A DNA stretch of 64,000 nt from Pseudoalteromonas rhizosphaerae (GCF_902498845.1 NZ_CABVLM010000001.1:666649-730648), one strand, 5' to 3'. Positions 54,101 through 62,350 are shown, counted from the stretch's first letter. Translations and numbers: made by a program. Notes: generated by a model from the sequence alone, not told the origin.

Positions 54101-55191
54101 CTGCCACTGAAAAAGTTACTTATTCGGTCAACATGGCTTTTAAAGAAAAACAGCCAGTCGGCGCGCAAACTATGGATAACATGGAAGTAGCGAGAGCATC
54201 ATTATATGATCTAAAAGAAAATGTAATGATCGGTGGTGATTTAGCTAAAGGTACACAAAGCATGGCAGCTGATGATAATGTTGCCTTTTTCAACAGCTTT
54301 GGTTTTGAGCTTGGTGAGCAAACGATGTTCTTGCAGAACAACGATTTCCAATCAGATGTAGCGATAGAAACTAAAGGATTTGATATTGGCTTTGCAGGTG
54401 ACTTTGAGGTGTCATTCTGGCATTTTTATCGTATTGAAAACGAGTGGGATGGTGGTGTTGTTGAAATTAGCGTCAATGGTGGTAGCTGGGTTGATGTGAC
54501 TGAAATGGGTGGTACATTTAATCGAGGTTACGATGGTCCGCTAATTGAGAATGACTCCCAAGCTATCCAAGAGCGTGATACGTTTACAGGTAACAACATC
54601 AATCAGGGCAACGTATACGGTAACTACGAAACAATTAATTTTGGTAGTGAACTCAATGGTAATAGAGCAAAACTACGCTTTCGCCTTTCATCAGATGGCG
54701 CTGTTGGTGATTTAGGATGGTGGATTGATAACCTTACATTTAACAATGTAACAACGCCAATCTTCTCAGCAGTAATTGCTGGCGATGCAGTCGCATGTGA
54801 TAACGCAGCTCCTATAGTAACAGTTACTGGTGAGTTAGGTATTACGGAATCAGTAACCAGTACTTTAAATGCTGTAGCCACGGATAGAAATGCAGATGAA
54901 CTTACTTATGCATGGACACAGGTAAGCGGCACAACCGCAACACTATCTAATGCAGATACTGCGGTACTTAGCTTTACTCCAGGCGCAATCACAAGTGACG
55001 AAGAAGTCGTGTTCGAAGTTGCGGTCAGTGATGGCACCGTATCGGTTACCGAGCAAGTAACGGTTGCCGTAAGTAACGAAGCAGAACCTGTGGTTGAAAA
55101 GCCTAAATCGAAATCAAGTAGCGGTAGCCTGAGCTTCTTGATGTTATTACTTACTCCATTAGCAATATTTGGTCGTCGCCGTAAGCGTTAA
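51184..55191 (+). CDS. Secreted M36 (fungalysin-like) metalloprotease with PA domain and rhombosortase-type tail
   Basis: A 1335-aa exocellular zinc protease. Order: signal peptide (VTAILASTQVQA), FTP-type propeptide (about 60-280), M36 catalytic domain (YDHGFNETSNVAQLSNYERGG) interrupted by a PA domain (about 500-610, GSVFDGCEPATNGAELAGKIALIDRG), zinc site IIAHEWGHYISN near residue 644 with a downstream GEGWGDFHS, an adhesion-like beta region, and a Big/PKD-like domain (about 1225-1300). The end, SSSGSLSFLMLLLTPLAIFGRRRKR, is a short Ser/Gly stretch, helix and Arg cluster, the GlyGly-CTERM pattern processed by rhombosortase before type II secretion. Single gene with a strong terminator. Confidence 0.92.
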   Translation: MYQFKVTAVASMVTAILASTQVQATEQTRFFNAPSVSSQVQFNPQITQQRALAERRTVSGHDSIFDAQLGKATFLWQAVGQAKPNMSVVLPEQRNAYAADFYLNALTGFSTSKKGTSNAVLADLSKQKSGSVTAKYKQQVHGVEVFNREYNLIMDKEHNLVAGSGYFANTSANTKRSLAPLADFVGAEQSIKQAIKKLADINVSLTKSTEQGDYVKYTVTNQSGDKVVVGQPRAKKVFFEVNGQLESAYYVEVEVADKNSLESDYFSYVIGAKNSKVYFKKDLKAHAADFNYRVWADADGYPWEGPHGDVIPADGPDQTDETEILDAPIVSLSYYSKLSTMDPWLTDDATTTSGNNVFAYADVIAPQGFTEGDFTAETTSDFTFDYPYQVDQVANSYDNRKAAIVNLFYMNNFLHDFFYDHGFNETSNVAQLSNYERGGIEGDPIEAQAQDNSGLDNANMATPADGASPRMQMYLYNSKDAKVGTDFGVVVTSDATIGVLESSKVSGFGQFQFADVTAEVVRLVDGNDTDSGSVFDGCEPATNGAELAGKIALIDRGSCNFTAKVLHAQEVGAIGAIVVNNVPDTDEPAAMGGEDDAVLIPNMGLNFADGHLMYDSISAGNTVTVNMFNNAKLKDGTLDNGIIAHEWGHYISNRLVGNSAGLINFQGRAMGEGWGDFHSLMFIAKADDINITGNDKFQKAYGSGTFVEDFYYGIRRVPYSTNKEVNPLSFRHITENAGADVGISPTSVASPHAAGEIWATMLWESYVALINEHGFEEAQNRMANYLVAGYKLTPIAPLYTEARDAILAAAYAVDTKDYELILGAFAKRGMGLGAVAPDRFSEDLTGVVESDKMELASFNLKDVAIDANYNGAELGFCSNDGIVDKGETATLTVSITNTGSKMLTGTQAQLTVVSDHDVTFENDGLVTFADTMPFSTATSSPLKFTLNESGTAENLEIEVSFPELSADDEIVEAATEKVTYSVNMAFKEKQPVGAQTMDNMEVARASLYDLKENVMIGGDLAKGTQSMAADDNVAFFNSFGFELGEQTMFLQNNDFQSDVAIETKGFDIGFAGDFEVSFWHFYRIENEWDGGVVEISVNGGSWVDVTEMGGTFNRGYDGPLIENDSQAIQERDTFTGNNINQGNVYGNYETINFGSELNGNRAKLRFRLSSDGAVGDLGWWIDNLTFNNVTTPIFSAVIAGDAVACDNAAPIVTVTGELGITESVTSTLNAVATDRNADELTYAWTQVSGTTATLSNADTAVLSFTPGAITSDEEVVFEVAVSDGTVSVTEQVTVAVSNEAEPVVEKPKSKSSSGSLSFLMLLLTPLAIFGRRRKR

Positions 55192-55214
55192 TCATAATAT
55201 TAGTAACGATTAAG

Positions 55215-55249
55215 AAAAGCCCTTGCAGTTAGCTGCAAGGGCTTTTTTA
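55215..55249 (+). terminator. Terminator of the M36 protease gene
   Basis: A perfect 12-bp stem, AAGCCCTTGCAG/CTGCAAGGGCTT, with a TTAG loop, followed by TTTTT. Confidence 0.95.
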
Positions 55250-55365
55250 TTGATCGTATTTACAAGCCATTATAAAAACGCATGTTACCGCTGCGTGCTG
55301 TGTTTTTAGTTTTGAATTTACTACAGGTTGGCTCATGGCTGAGTATATATTAATTAATAAATGGG

Positions 55366-55393
55366 TTGACATAACTTATTAACCCTGTATAGT
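55366..55393 (+). promoter_or_regulatory. Sigma-70 promoter of the cold-shock gene
   Basis: TTGACA (55366-55371) and TATAGT (55388-55393) with a 16-bp spacer. Transcription would start near 55400, giving a 5' UTR of about 150 nt before the cold-shock ATG, similar to the long regulatory leader of cspA-type mRNAs. Confidence 0.7.
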
Positions 55394-55553
55394 TTGCTGC
55401 AGCTAGAAAGAAAGCATGAAAGCTATAAATCTCCATTTCGATGTTGTATAAGTAATACTTGTAGTACCGTCCTGAAGTTTTTAAAGTACCATCTCATTTT
55501 TTGCTACACCGCTCATTAGAGCAATTATTTTATTTTTATATCAGGATATTACA

Positions 55554-55763
55554 ATGTCTAACATCGTATCAGGTACAGTTAAGTGGTTCAACGAGTCTAA
55601 AGGTTTTGGTTTCATCGAGCAAGAAAATGGCCCAGACGTTTTCGCACATTTCTCAGCAATCAAAAGCGAAGGTTTCAAAACTTTAGCTGAAGGCCAACGT
55701 GTAGAGTTCACTCTTTCACAAGGTCAAAAAGGTCCACAAGCAGAGAACATCACTGCTGTATAA
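55554..55763 (+). CDS. CspA-family cold-shock protein
   Basis: A 69-aa single-stranded nucleic-acid-binding protein that acts as an RNA chaperone. The RNP1 motif KGFGFIEQ and RNP2 DVFAHFSAI are intact, with the typical start [12 protein letters not shown] and end [10 protein letters not shown]. Length is that of CspA/CspE. AGGA lies 7-10 nt before ATG 55554. A strong promoter 160 bp upstream gives a long leader, suggesting temperature control at the mRNA level. Confidence 0.95.
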   Translation: MSNIVSGTVKWFNESKGFGFIEQENGPDVFAHFSAIKSEGFKTLAEGQRVEFTLSQGQKGPQAENITAV

Positions 55764-55788
55764 TTTTACCTTTTAGGTAGAATAAAAA

Positions 55789-55814
55789 AAGCAAGCTTAG
55801 GCTTGCTTTTTTGT
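55789..55814 (+). terminator. Terminator of the cold-shock gene
   Basis: AAGCAAGC/GCTTGCTT stem with a TTAG loop, followed by TTTTTT; A-rich upstream flank. Confidence 0.92.
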
Positions 55815-55905
55815 GTTTGAAAATTGACGTAACTTGCTCCCCCTCCTATTCTTTATCTATTATTATTCTGTAACGAGATAGATTATCTACCGATTACTTA
55901 TCCTA

Positions 55906-56628
55906 GTGTTTAGCCTTGGATTCACTTTTACTTGCGCTGCAAAGCCAATAATTACTATTTTTACTGAACAGTTTCCCCCTTATAATTTTTCGAATAAAGG
56001 GCAGCTGCAAGGGATTAATTTAGATATTGTGCGTACGTTGTGTGAGCTTTCACAAGTGGAGTGCAAATTTGAGCTGTTGCCTTGGGCAAGGGCATACGAT
56101 TTAGTGCAAAAAAATCAGCTCTCAGGGCTAGTATCAACCGCTCGCAGTGCTGAGCGAGAAGATTTATTTTACTGGGTTGGCCCGTTGGTTTCTTCACGTA
56201 CATTTTTTTATCGCCTTCGTGATAACAAACACATTAATCCAACTGATATTACTCAAGTTAGTGCATACACCTTAGGTGTCGTTAGAGGCAATATTTATGA
56301 GGGGTTAGTGGAGAGTATTGGTTTCCAACAAGATAAAAACTTATTAAAAGTAGCTCATCACTATGAGTATATGAACTTATTTTTTAAAAATAAAATCGAT
56401 TTAATTCTCGGCTCAGAGTTTGCCTTAGATTACCAACTACAGCAATTTGGTCACGGTGGTAAAGAAGTCGTCAAACTTGTTGAGCTGCCAGTAAATACAT
56501 TACAGGGTAATTATTTAGTTTTTAATAAAGAGATGCCTATCGAGATAGTTGAGCGCTTCAATGAGCAGTTAGAAAAACTTAAAGCGGTGGATAACTTTGA
56601 CGCTTATCGGCATCGTTATGTACAATAG
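55906..56628 (+). CDS. Periplasmic solute-binding-like protein A (SBP_bac_3 family)
   Basis: A roughly 240-aa extracellular solute-binding-family protein: IITIFTEQFPPYNFSNKGQLQGINLDIVRTLC, the shared motif LPWARAYDLV, and TARSAEREDLFYWVGPLV. GTG 55906 is the only standard start, but it leaves a short leader. The in-frame codons just upstream (R-L-L-I-L) would complete a normal signal peptide, yet before an in-frame TAG only ATT is available as a start. No ABC permease is near, so it may be an orphan sensor or chemoreceptor helper. A paralog lies convergently downstream, 4 bp away. Confidence 0.75.
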   Translation: MFSLGFTFTCAAKPIITIFTEQFPPYNFSNKGQLQGINLDIVRTLCELSQVECKFELLPWARAYDLVQKNQLSGLVSTARSAEREDLFYWVGPLVSSRTFFYRLRDNKHINPTDITQVSAYTLGVVRGNIYEGLVESIGFQQDKNLLKVAHHYEYMNLFFKNKIDLILGSEFALDYQLQQFGHGGKEVVKLVELPVNTLQGNYLVFNKEMPIEIVERFNEQLEKLKAVDNFDAYRHRYVQ

Positions 56629-56632
56629 CTAG

Positions 56633-57334
56633 TTAATGAGCTGTTATTAATTGACGGTATTTTTCAGTACTTTTAACCTTTAAAAAAGCCTGCTGCAGTG
56701 CTTTTATAATATCTTCATCAGTATTGATATTTGCAGCTAAGTAACCAGCTACTGCCAGTCCTTCTATGGCATGTACGAACGTCAGTGCGTTAGCATTGAT
56801 CGCTAGCTGCTCACTCATTGAAGCTAGATAATTAGCATCGTCGACTACCAGATCAACTTTTCTTGCCAGTAGTAACTGATATGACTTTTGAATATCAGTG
56901 GTCAGCAATACTTCGAAACCACGTTTTACTAATACTTGCGATGCAAGATCATGGCGCTGTACGGCAATTTTATATTGCTTGGCTTGCTCTGTATTATCAA
57001 AGTTAATATCACTGCGCTCAGAGAGTTTTACAAAGCCCATTTCAAACTGTGCTACTGGCCCAATCCAATGAAACAGTGTTTCGCGCTCCGTAGTGCGTGC
57101 CATACTGTAAATAACCGCCATTTTATAAGCACGTGCCCAAGGGTACATGTTGATTGGGGCATTGAGCTTAGCCTCTAAAATAATCATATTTACTAACTCA
57201 GTACTATAACCAGTTACCTGATTATTCAGCAAAACTTGATTCGGCGGTGACAACTCGGTCACAACCATTAAGTTTTGATGGGCAATGCTTTGGGCACTGA
57301 TACAAAGAAGTAGCAAATGAATAAATAGCCGCAT
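56633..57334 (-). CDS. Periplasmic solute-binding-like protein B (SBP_bac_3 family)
   Basis: A 233-aa paralog of the convergent gene at 55906. A clear signal peptide (MRLFIHLLLLCISAQSIAHQ) precedes MVVTELSPPNQVLLNNQVTGYSTELVNMI, MYPWARAYKMA and ARTTERETLFHWIGPV. Compared with its neighbour, about six residues are missing between the PWARAY and AR(S/T)xERE blocks, which could impair the ligand cleft. Function unknown; amino-acid-like ligands are usual for the family. Confidence 0.75.
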   Translation of the reverse strand: MRLFIHLLLLCISAQSIAHQNLMVVTELSPPNQVLLNNQVTGYSTELVNMIILEAKLNAPINMYPWARAYKMAVIYSMARTTERETLFHWIGPVAQFEMGFVKLSERSDINFDNTEQAKQYKIAVQRHDLASQVLVKRGFEVLLTTDIQKSYQLLLARKVDLVVDDANYLASMSEQLAINANALTFVHAIEGLAVAGYLAANINTDEDIIKALQQAFLKVKSTEKYRQLITAH

Positions 57335-57420
57335 TTATTTTCTCTTTTTGGCGATAGAACTTTGAGTATAGCAATAACTAAGAAAAGTATTATGAAAGTA
57401 AACAGTGAATTAAAAACGAT

Positions 57421-57442
57421 AAAAGGGCCATAAAGGCCCTTT
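57421..57442 (-). terminator. Terminator of the udk-nupC operon (possibly bidirectional)
   Basis: AAAGGGCC/GGCCCTTT stem with a 5-nt loop, 86 bp beyond the nupC stop. A-rich sequence on the left supplies the T-tract on the minus strand. Confidence 0.7.
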
Positions 57443-57527
57443 GTGAAGTATCGTTCAAGTAAGATAAGTCTTTAACCCCTTAAAGGCTTACCCTATTGTT
57501 TTGCAACCAAGGCTCATCTCAAAGTTT

Positions 57528-58751
57528 CTAAGCTAGCGAGAGGAAAAAACCTGCAATTGCGGCGCTCATAAGGTTAGCCATAGATCCTGCTAACACTGCT
57601 CTGAGCCCTAAGCGTGCGATATCCTTTCGCCGACTAGGCGCCATACCGCCTAATCCACCTAGTAAAATGGCTATCGATGATAAGTTAGCAAACCCACATA
57701 ACGCGAATGTGACAATCGCTTGTGTGTGCGCACTTAACGTATCGCGATAATTCATAAAGTCTAAATAAGCAACAAACTCGTTTACTACTAATTTTTGACC
57801 AATAAAGCTACCAGCTATAATTGCTTCACTCCACGGTACACCTAGTAACCAGGCAACCGGCGCAAATATATAACCTAAAATTTCTTGTAATGTTAGGGTT
57901 GGATAATCAAACCAACCACCAATACCACCTAATAAACCGTTTAGCAGCGCTATTAAAGCTACAAATGCGAGTAACATTGCGCCTACATTCAAGGCTAAAT
58001 GCATACCGTTTGCTGCACCTGATGCTGCTGCATCAATTACGTTAACCGGCTTGTCTTCGTCAAGCTCTAAATCAGCTAAAGTATCTTTTGGTGTTTCGGT
58101 CTCTGGCACAATCATCTTGGCCATTAAGAATCCACCGGGTGCTGCCATAAAGCTGGCTGCAATTAAATACTTAAGCTCTACACCAATAATCACGTAACCG
58201 GCCATTACTGAGCCCGCTACCGTTGCTAAGCCACCGACCATCACTGCAAATAACTCTGACTTAGTCATCGTTGCAATGAACGGCTTAACAATCAGTGGCG
58301 CTTCAGTTTGACCAACAAAAATGTTTGCGGTTGCTGAAAGCGACTCAGTGCGTGAGGTTTTCAACAGCTTTTGTAAACCACCGCCTAATATTCTAATTAT
58401 CCAATCCATAATGCCTAAGTGATATAACACAGCAACTAATGCTGAGAAAAACACAATAACTGGCAATACCTGAATAGCAAAAATAAACCCTAACGTATCC
58501 TGATTTGCTAACGGTCCAAATAAAAAACTGATCCCATCATTAGCAAACCCGATCACTGATGATACGGCTTTTGACATGCCAACTAATGCATTTTTGCCTG
58601 CGTCTGAAAACAGGACAAAACCACCAATTATAAATTGCAGGGCAAAAGCGATACCGACAGTTCTTAAACTAATTGCTTTGCGATTTGTCGAAGCCGCAAA
58701 TGCAATGCCTAGCAGCATACACATGCCGACTAAGCTCATAAATGTTGTCAT
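57528..58751 (-). CDS. nupC: Concentrative nucleoside transporter (NupC/CNT family)
   Basis: Imports nucleosides with cation symport. The 407-aa membrane protein has the CNT features [38 protein letters not shown], the hairpin [15 protein letters not shown], and [10 protein letters not shown] near the C-terminus. It follows udk by 18 bp, forming an uptake-plus-phosphorylation operon divergent from deoB-deoD. Its last codons (F-L-S-L-A) coincide with a 15-bp unit of the dispersed GCTAGCGAGGGGAAA repeat family. Confidence 0.9.
   Translation of the reverse strand: MTTFMSLVGMCMLLGIAFAASTNRKAISLRTVGIAFALQFIIGGFVLFSDAGKNALVGMSKAVSSVIGFANDGISFLFGPLANQDTLGFIFAIQVLPVIVFFSALVAVLYHLGIMDWIIRILGGGLQKLLKTSRTESLSATANIFVGQTEAPLIVKPFIATMTKSELFAVMVGGLATVAGSVMAGYVIIGVELKYLIAASFMAAPGGFLMAKMIVPETETPKDTLADLELDEDKPVNVIDAAASGAANGMHLALNVGAMLLAFVALIALLNGLLGGIGGWFDYPTLTLQEILGYIFAPVAWLLGVPWSEAIIAGSFIGQKLVVNEFVAYLDFMNYRDTLSAHTQAIVTFALCGFANLSSIAILLGGLGGMAPSRRKDIARLGLRAVLAGSMANLMSAAIAGFFLSLA
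57532..57546. repeat. Isolated unit of the 15-bp repeat family at the 3' end of nupC
   Basis: GCTAGCGAGAGGAAA matches the first unit of the array at 61645 (GCTAGCGAGGGGAAA) at 14 of 15 positions. It encodes the last residues of the transporter. Confidence 0.5.
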
Positions 58752-58769
58752 CTTTGCTTATTCCCGTTG

Positions 58770-59429
58770 TTATTTTTGCAGTAAATATTTTATTTTACTT
58801 TTAATTATATCAATCGCAACACGATTCATACCACCACGTGTAACCACTAAATCAGCATTGTGCTTTGAAGGCTCAATAAACTGATAAAACATCGGTCTCA
58901 CTGTAGCTTGATATTGTTCAACAACGGACTGTAATGTTCTGCCTCGTTGCTCCATATCACGTTGCATACGGCGCATCAGGCAAATATCAAGCGGTGTATC
59001 AATAAACACTTTGATATCAAATTCTTTACGTAGCGCTTTATCACTAAGCAATAAAATCCCTTCAACTATGAGAATTTCTGCTGGCATCACAGTGCGTGTT
59101 TTGTCACTGCGAGTATGCTGCGCATAATCATAGGTAGGTACTTCTACCGCTTCGCCATCACGTAACTGTGTTAAATGCTTACACATTAACTCATGTTCAA
59201 ACGCATCAGGGTGGTCGTAATTCGTTTGCGTACGATGATCAAACGGCAGATGCGATTGGTCTTTATAGTACGCATCTTCTTCAATCACGGCGATGGCGCC
59301 TGGTTCAAGCTCATTTACCAATTCATTGTAAATTGTTTGGCTAAAAAGAGATTTGCCAGACGCAGAAGCGCCAGCAATGGCTATTATTGTTCGTGTCACT
59401 AAAGTTCTCATCCACACAGAAGGATACAT
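58770..59429 (-). CDS. udk: Uridine kinase
   Basis: Phosphorylates uridine and cytidine. The 219-aa product has P-loop IIAIAGASASGKSLFSQTI, DAYYKDQSHLPFDHRTQTNYDHPDAFE (catalytic Asp and substrate loop), and VIVEGILLL-type Walker B (ILIVEGILLLSDKAL), plus FIDTPLDICLMRRMQRD. The true start may be ATG 59411 or GTG 59399, because the first six residues (MYPSVW) are not typical and no start has a good Shine-Dalgarno. Transcribed with nupC. Confidence 0.92.
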   Translation of the reverse strand: MYPSVWMRTLVTRTIIAIAGASASGKSLFSQTIYNELVNELEPGAIAVIEEDAYYKDQSHLPFDHRTQTNYDHPDAFEHELMCKHLTQLRDGEAVEVPTYDYAQHTRSDKTRTVMPAEILIVEGILLLSDKALRKEFDIKVFIDTPLDICLMRRMQRDMEQRGRTLQSVVEQYQATVRPMFYQFIEPSKHNADLVVTRGGMNRVAIDIIKSKIKYLLQK

Positions 59430-59519
59430 TGTTGGTAGATCACAATAGCAAAAAAGACACGAATAATCTCTCTTGCTTCGCTTTAAGGGGTGAAATTTAT
59501 AATGTTTAGGTTTTATGAA

Positions 59520-59537
59520 ACAGGACTTATGTCCTGT
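59520..59537. promoter_or_regulatory. Inverted repeat upstream of deoB
   Basis: ACAGGAC/GTCCTGT separated by TTAT, in the 155-bp divergent region between udk and deoB. It could be an operator for a nucleoside regulator; it does not match a site I can name. Confidence 0.45.
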
Positions 59538-59584
59538 ACGTTAAAAAGCACAAAAATATAAAGTAGCTACATTGGATAATCGAG

Positions 59585-60823
59585 GTGAGTATGGCAAGAG
59601 CAATTATATTAATGGCAGATAGCCTAGGCATAGGTGCAGCACCAGACGCTGATAAGTTTGGCGACTTGGGCGCAAACACTTTTGCACATTTGCTTAAAGC
59701 ATACTTTGAAGAAACCGGCGAACGGCTATCACTACCTAATTTATCGTTATTAGGTTTAGTTGATGCATGTGAAGCTGCAGGCAACGAACCGTGCCTTGTT
59801 AGCGACCGCCAAACACCGATTGCTGCTTGGGGTTACGCTAAAGAGCTTTCTAGCGGTAAAGATACCCCATCAGGTCATTGGGAAATGGCCGGTGTACCGG
59901 TGTTATTCGATTGGGGATATTTCCCTAAAACACAACCGAGTTTTCCACAACAGTTAATTGACGAGCTGATTGCTCGTACCGGTATCCCAGGGATTTTAGG
60001 CAACTGCCATGCCTCGGGTACTACTATTTTAGAACAGCTAGGTGAAGAGCACGTAAAAACAGGTAAACCAATCTGTTACACCTCAGCTGATAGCGTGTTT
60101 CAAATAGCCGCGCATGAACAAACTTTCGGTCTAGAAAAACTTTATCAGGTCTGCGAAATCACACGGGCGCTGCTTGATGAAATGAACATAGGACGAGTGA
60201 TTGCGCGGCCATTTTTGGGTTCCAATAATCAAGACTTTGCCAGAACGGGCAATCGTCGAGATTATTCAGTGTTACCGCCAGCGCCAACATTGCTAGACAA
60301 ACTAGCCGATGACGGTGGTGAAGTGATTAGTATAGGGAAGATATCTGACATCTATGCACATCAAGGTATTACCCAAAAACACAAAGCCCCAGGCTTACAA
60401 AACTTGTTAGCAAAAACCACTGAGGTAATGGCATCAGCGCCAGATCACAGTTTGATATTTACTAACTTAGTTGATTTTGATGAAAAATTTGGTCATCGCC
60501 GCGACCCTGTTGGGTATGCAAAAGCGCTTAAACAGTTGGACGATTACTTACCAACGATACTTAAGCAGCTTAAAGCCGACGACGTACTAATTATTACGGC
60601 GGATCACGGTTGTGATCCAACATTCCCGGGCAGTGAGCACACCCGCGAATATGTGCCTGTACTTGCTTATCAGGTAGGGCTTGAAAATACCCCGCTTGGT
60701 GAACGTGCTAGTTTTGCAGACATAGGTCAAACACTTGCCCAGTGGTTTAACTTACCTGCACTTGAATATGGCGATGGCTTTATTGATAAGCTTAACGCGC
60801 TAAAAGTAAAAGGAAACGAATAA
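59585..60823 (+). CDS. deoB: Phosphopentomutase
   Basis: Interconverts (deoxy)ribose 1- and 5-phosphate in nucleoside catabolism. The ATG at 59591 follows GAGGTGAG; a start at 59585 adds two residues. The roughly 410-aa alkaline-phosphatase-fold enzyme shows [58 protein letters not shown] and [24 protein letters not shown], supplying the two-metal site and the phosphothreonine. The next gene (deoD) overlaps its stop. No deoA or deoC is seen here. Confidence 0.95.
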   Translation: MSMARAIILMADSLGIGAAPDADKFGDLGANTFAHLLKAYFEETGERLSLPNLSLLGLVDACEAAGNEPCLVSDRQTPIAAWGYAKELSSGKDTPSGHWEMAGVPVLFDWGYFPKTQPSFPQQLIDELIARTGIPGILGNCHASGTTILEQLGEEHVKTGKPICYTSADSVFQIAAHEQTFGLEKLYQVCEITRALLDEMNIGRVIARPFLGSNNQDFARTGNRRDYSVLPPAPTLLDKLADDGGEVISIGKISDIYAHQGITQKHKAPGLQNLLAKTTEVMASAPDHSLIFTNLVDFDEKFGHRRDPVGYAKALKQLDDYLPTILKQLKADDVLIITADHGCDPTFPGSEHTREYVPVLAYQVGLENTPLGERASFADIGQTLAQWFNLPALEYGDGFIDKLNALKVKGNE

Positions 60824-61524
60824 TGAGTACTCCACATATTGACGCAAATAATGGCGATTTTGCACAAACGGTATTAATGCCGGGTGATCCATTACGTGCG
60901 CAATACATTGCTGAAAATTTTCTTGATGATGCTGTAAAAGTAACCGGCGTTCGTAACATGTATGGTTTTACTGGCACTTATAAAGGTAAACCAGTAAGCA
61001 TTATGGGTTCTGGTATGGGCATTCCATCAATGTCGATTTATGCACGCGAATTAATCGTCAGCTACGGCGTTAAAAACCTAATTCGTATCGGCACCTGTGG
61101 CGGTATTGGTAGCGACATTAAAATTCGTGACGTTATTTTTGCACAAGGCGCAAGCACAGATTCAAATGTAAACCGTGCGCGTGTACGTGGTTATGATTTC
61201 TCAGCAATTGCTGATTTTGATTTACTATTAAACGGCGTTAATGCAGCAAAAGAGCTAGGTATTAAAGCGAAAGTGGGTAACGTATTTACCACCGACACAT
61301 TTTATCAAGCCGATAACAGCTTTTATCAAGAACTTGATAAACTAGGTATGTTAGCGGTAGATATGGAAACAGCCGGTTTATACGGCGTTGCTGCTGAATA
61401 TGGCGCAAAAGCCATGGCATTATTTACCGTGAGTGACCACGTGATCACTGGTGAAGCAACCCCAAGTGAAGAGCGTCAAAGCACCTTCAATGAAATGGTT
61501 AAAATTGCCTTAGAGTCAATCTAA
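60823..61524 (+). CDS. deoD: Purine nucleoside phosphorylase DeoD type
   Basis: Splits purine nucleosides into base and (deoxy)ribose 1-phosphate, which DeoB then uses. The 233-aa hexameric-type enzyme shows [68 protein letters not shown] and the catalytic Asp in [16 protein letters not shown] and TAATG overlap with deoB indicate coupled translation. Followed by a strong terminator. Confidence 0.96.
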   Translation: MSTPHIDANNGDFAQTVLMPGDPLRAQYIAENFLDDAVKVTGVRNMYGFTGTYKGKPVSIMGSGMGIPSMSIYARELIVSYGVKNLIRIGTCGGIGSDIKIRDVIFAQGASTDSNVNRARVRGYDFSAIADFDLLLNGVNAAKELGIKAKVGNVFTTDTFYQADNSFYQELDKLGMLAVDMETAGLYGVAAEYGAKAMALFTVSDHVITGEATPSEERQSTFNEMVKIALESI

Positions 61525-61601
61525 GCGTAATAAACAAAAAGTTCCTTGGTAACGTATTCACTCGTTTGGAGACACGCCCAAATACAGTGAGACTAACCTC
61601 C

Positions 61602-61634
61602 AAAGCCGCCTAGTTAAACTAAGCGGCTTTTTTT
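61602..61634 (+). terminator. Terminator of deoB-deoD
   Basis: AAAGCCGCCTAGT and ACTAAGCGGCTTT form a 13-bp stem with one mismatch, followed by TTTT. The repeat array begins 10 bp later. Confidence 0.92.
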
Positions 61635-61644
61635 GTGGGGAAAA

Positions 61645-61809
61645 GCTAGCGAGGGGAAAGTTAGCAAGGGTAAAGTTAGCAAGGGTAAAGTTAGCAAGGG
61701 TAAAGTTAGCGAGGGTAAAGTTAGCGAGGGTAAAGTTAGCGAGGGTAAAGTTAGCGAGGGTAAAGTTAGCGAGGGTAAAGTTAGCGAGGGTAAAGTTAGC
61801 GAGGGTAAA
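61645..61809. repeat. Tandem array of eleven 15-bp units (GTTAGCGAGGGTAAA)
   Basis: Unit 1 is GCTAGCGAGGGGAAA, units 2-4 are GTTAGCAAGGGTAAA, and units 5-11 are GTTAGCGAGGGTAAA, with no gaps. The order of variants suggests expansion from the right-hand type. It lies between the deoD terminator and the four-helix-bundle gene. Because 15 is a multiple of three, an open frame (GKVSE repeats) runs through it, which I do not count as a gene. Confidence 0.95.
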
Positions 61810-61878
61810 GTTGTACCTTTAATGTTATTTTTTGATTTTTTGTACTATAAATATATAAAACACTGAATAATTTATATT

Positions 61879-62223
61879 ATGAATTTTGAGCGACTAGATG
61901 TATGGAAACGATCAGCGGCACTATCAGTAGCTGTATTTAAACACTTTAAATCAAGTCATGAGCGAGGTTTAAAAGATCAAATAACCCGTTCTAGCTTGTC
62001 AATATCATCGAATATAGCGGAAGGCTATGAAAGAATGTCTTCGAAAGATTGTGTTCGTTTTTTGTATTACGCCAAAGGCAGTTGTGGTGAATTGAGGTCT
62101 CAACTTTATATATCTATGGAAATAGGAGAAATCGATTCGAATACGGCATTTCAGTGGATCAATGAAACAACCGAATTATCTAAAATGCTGGGCGGATTAA
62201 TTAAAGTGATAAGTAAAAGCTGA
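61879..62223 (+). CDS. Four-helix-bundle protein (23S rRNA intervening-sequence/S23 family)
   Basis: A 114-aa helical protein of the family first seen inside 23S rRNA intervening sequences (TIGR02436-type). Hallmarks: FERLDVWKRSAALSVAVFKHF, LKDQITRSSLSISSNIAEGYER, FLYYAKGSCGELRSQLYIS and the C-terminal LSKMLGGLIKVI. Function is unknown; relatives include the Avd accessory protein of diversity-generating retroelements, but no reverse transcriptase or variable repeat is present. It is bracketed by the 15-bp array (left) and decayed units of the same repeat (right), as if gene and repeats travel together. Confidence 0.88.
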   Translation: MNFERLDVWKRSAALSVAVFKHFKSSHERGLKDQITRSSLSISSNIAEGYERMSSKDCVRFLYYAKGSCGELRSQLYISMEIGEIDSNTAFQWINETTELSKMLGGLIKVISKS

Positions 62224-62240
62224 GCTGTTAGGGAGGGGTA

Positions 62241-62291
62241 GCTAGCGAGGGTAAAGTCTGAGCTAGTACAGGTAATGTTAGTGGGAGTAAA
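62241..62291. repeat. Decayed units of the 15-bp repeat downstream of the four-helix-bundle gene
   Basis: GCTAGCGAGGGTAAA at 62241-62255 is nearly identical to array units (one mismatch). More diverged units follow at 62262-62276 and 62277-62291 (GTTAGTGGGAGTAAA, 12 of 15). The rest of the 62224-62531 stretch holds no gene. Confidence 0.65.
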
Positions 62292-62335
62292 GTGGATTAG
62301 TCGCCATTTAACCTGACACTTTCACAGGTAGAGTT

Positions 62336-62350
62336 ATATCAAATCTGACA
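62336..62350 (+). repeat. Left arm of a 15-bp inverted repeat flanking the serine hydrolase gene
   Basis: ATATCAAATCTGACA matches the reverse complement of 63800-63814 at 13 of 15 positions. The two arms flank the serine hydrolase gene, 1.45 kb apart. Confidence 0.35.

Noticed and set aside
61633..61866. Open frame encoding GKVSE repeats
   Set aside because: It is open only because the tandem unit is 15 bp, a multiple of three. The TTG start lies inside the deoD terminator and there is no ribosome-binding site.
61879..62223. Diversity-generating retroelement accessory gene (Avd)
   Set aside because: The fold is related, but there is no reverse transcriptase, template repeat or variable repeat in the window.
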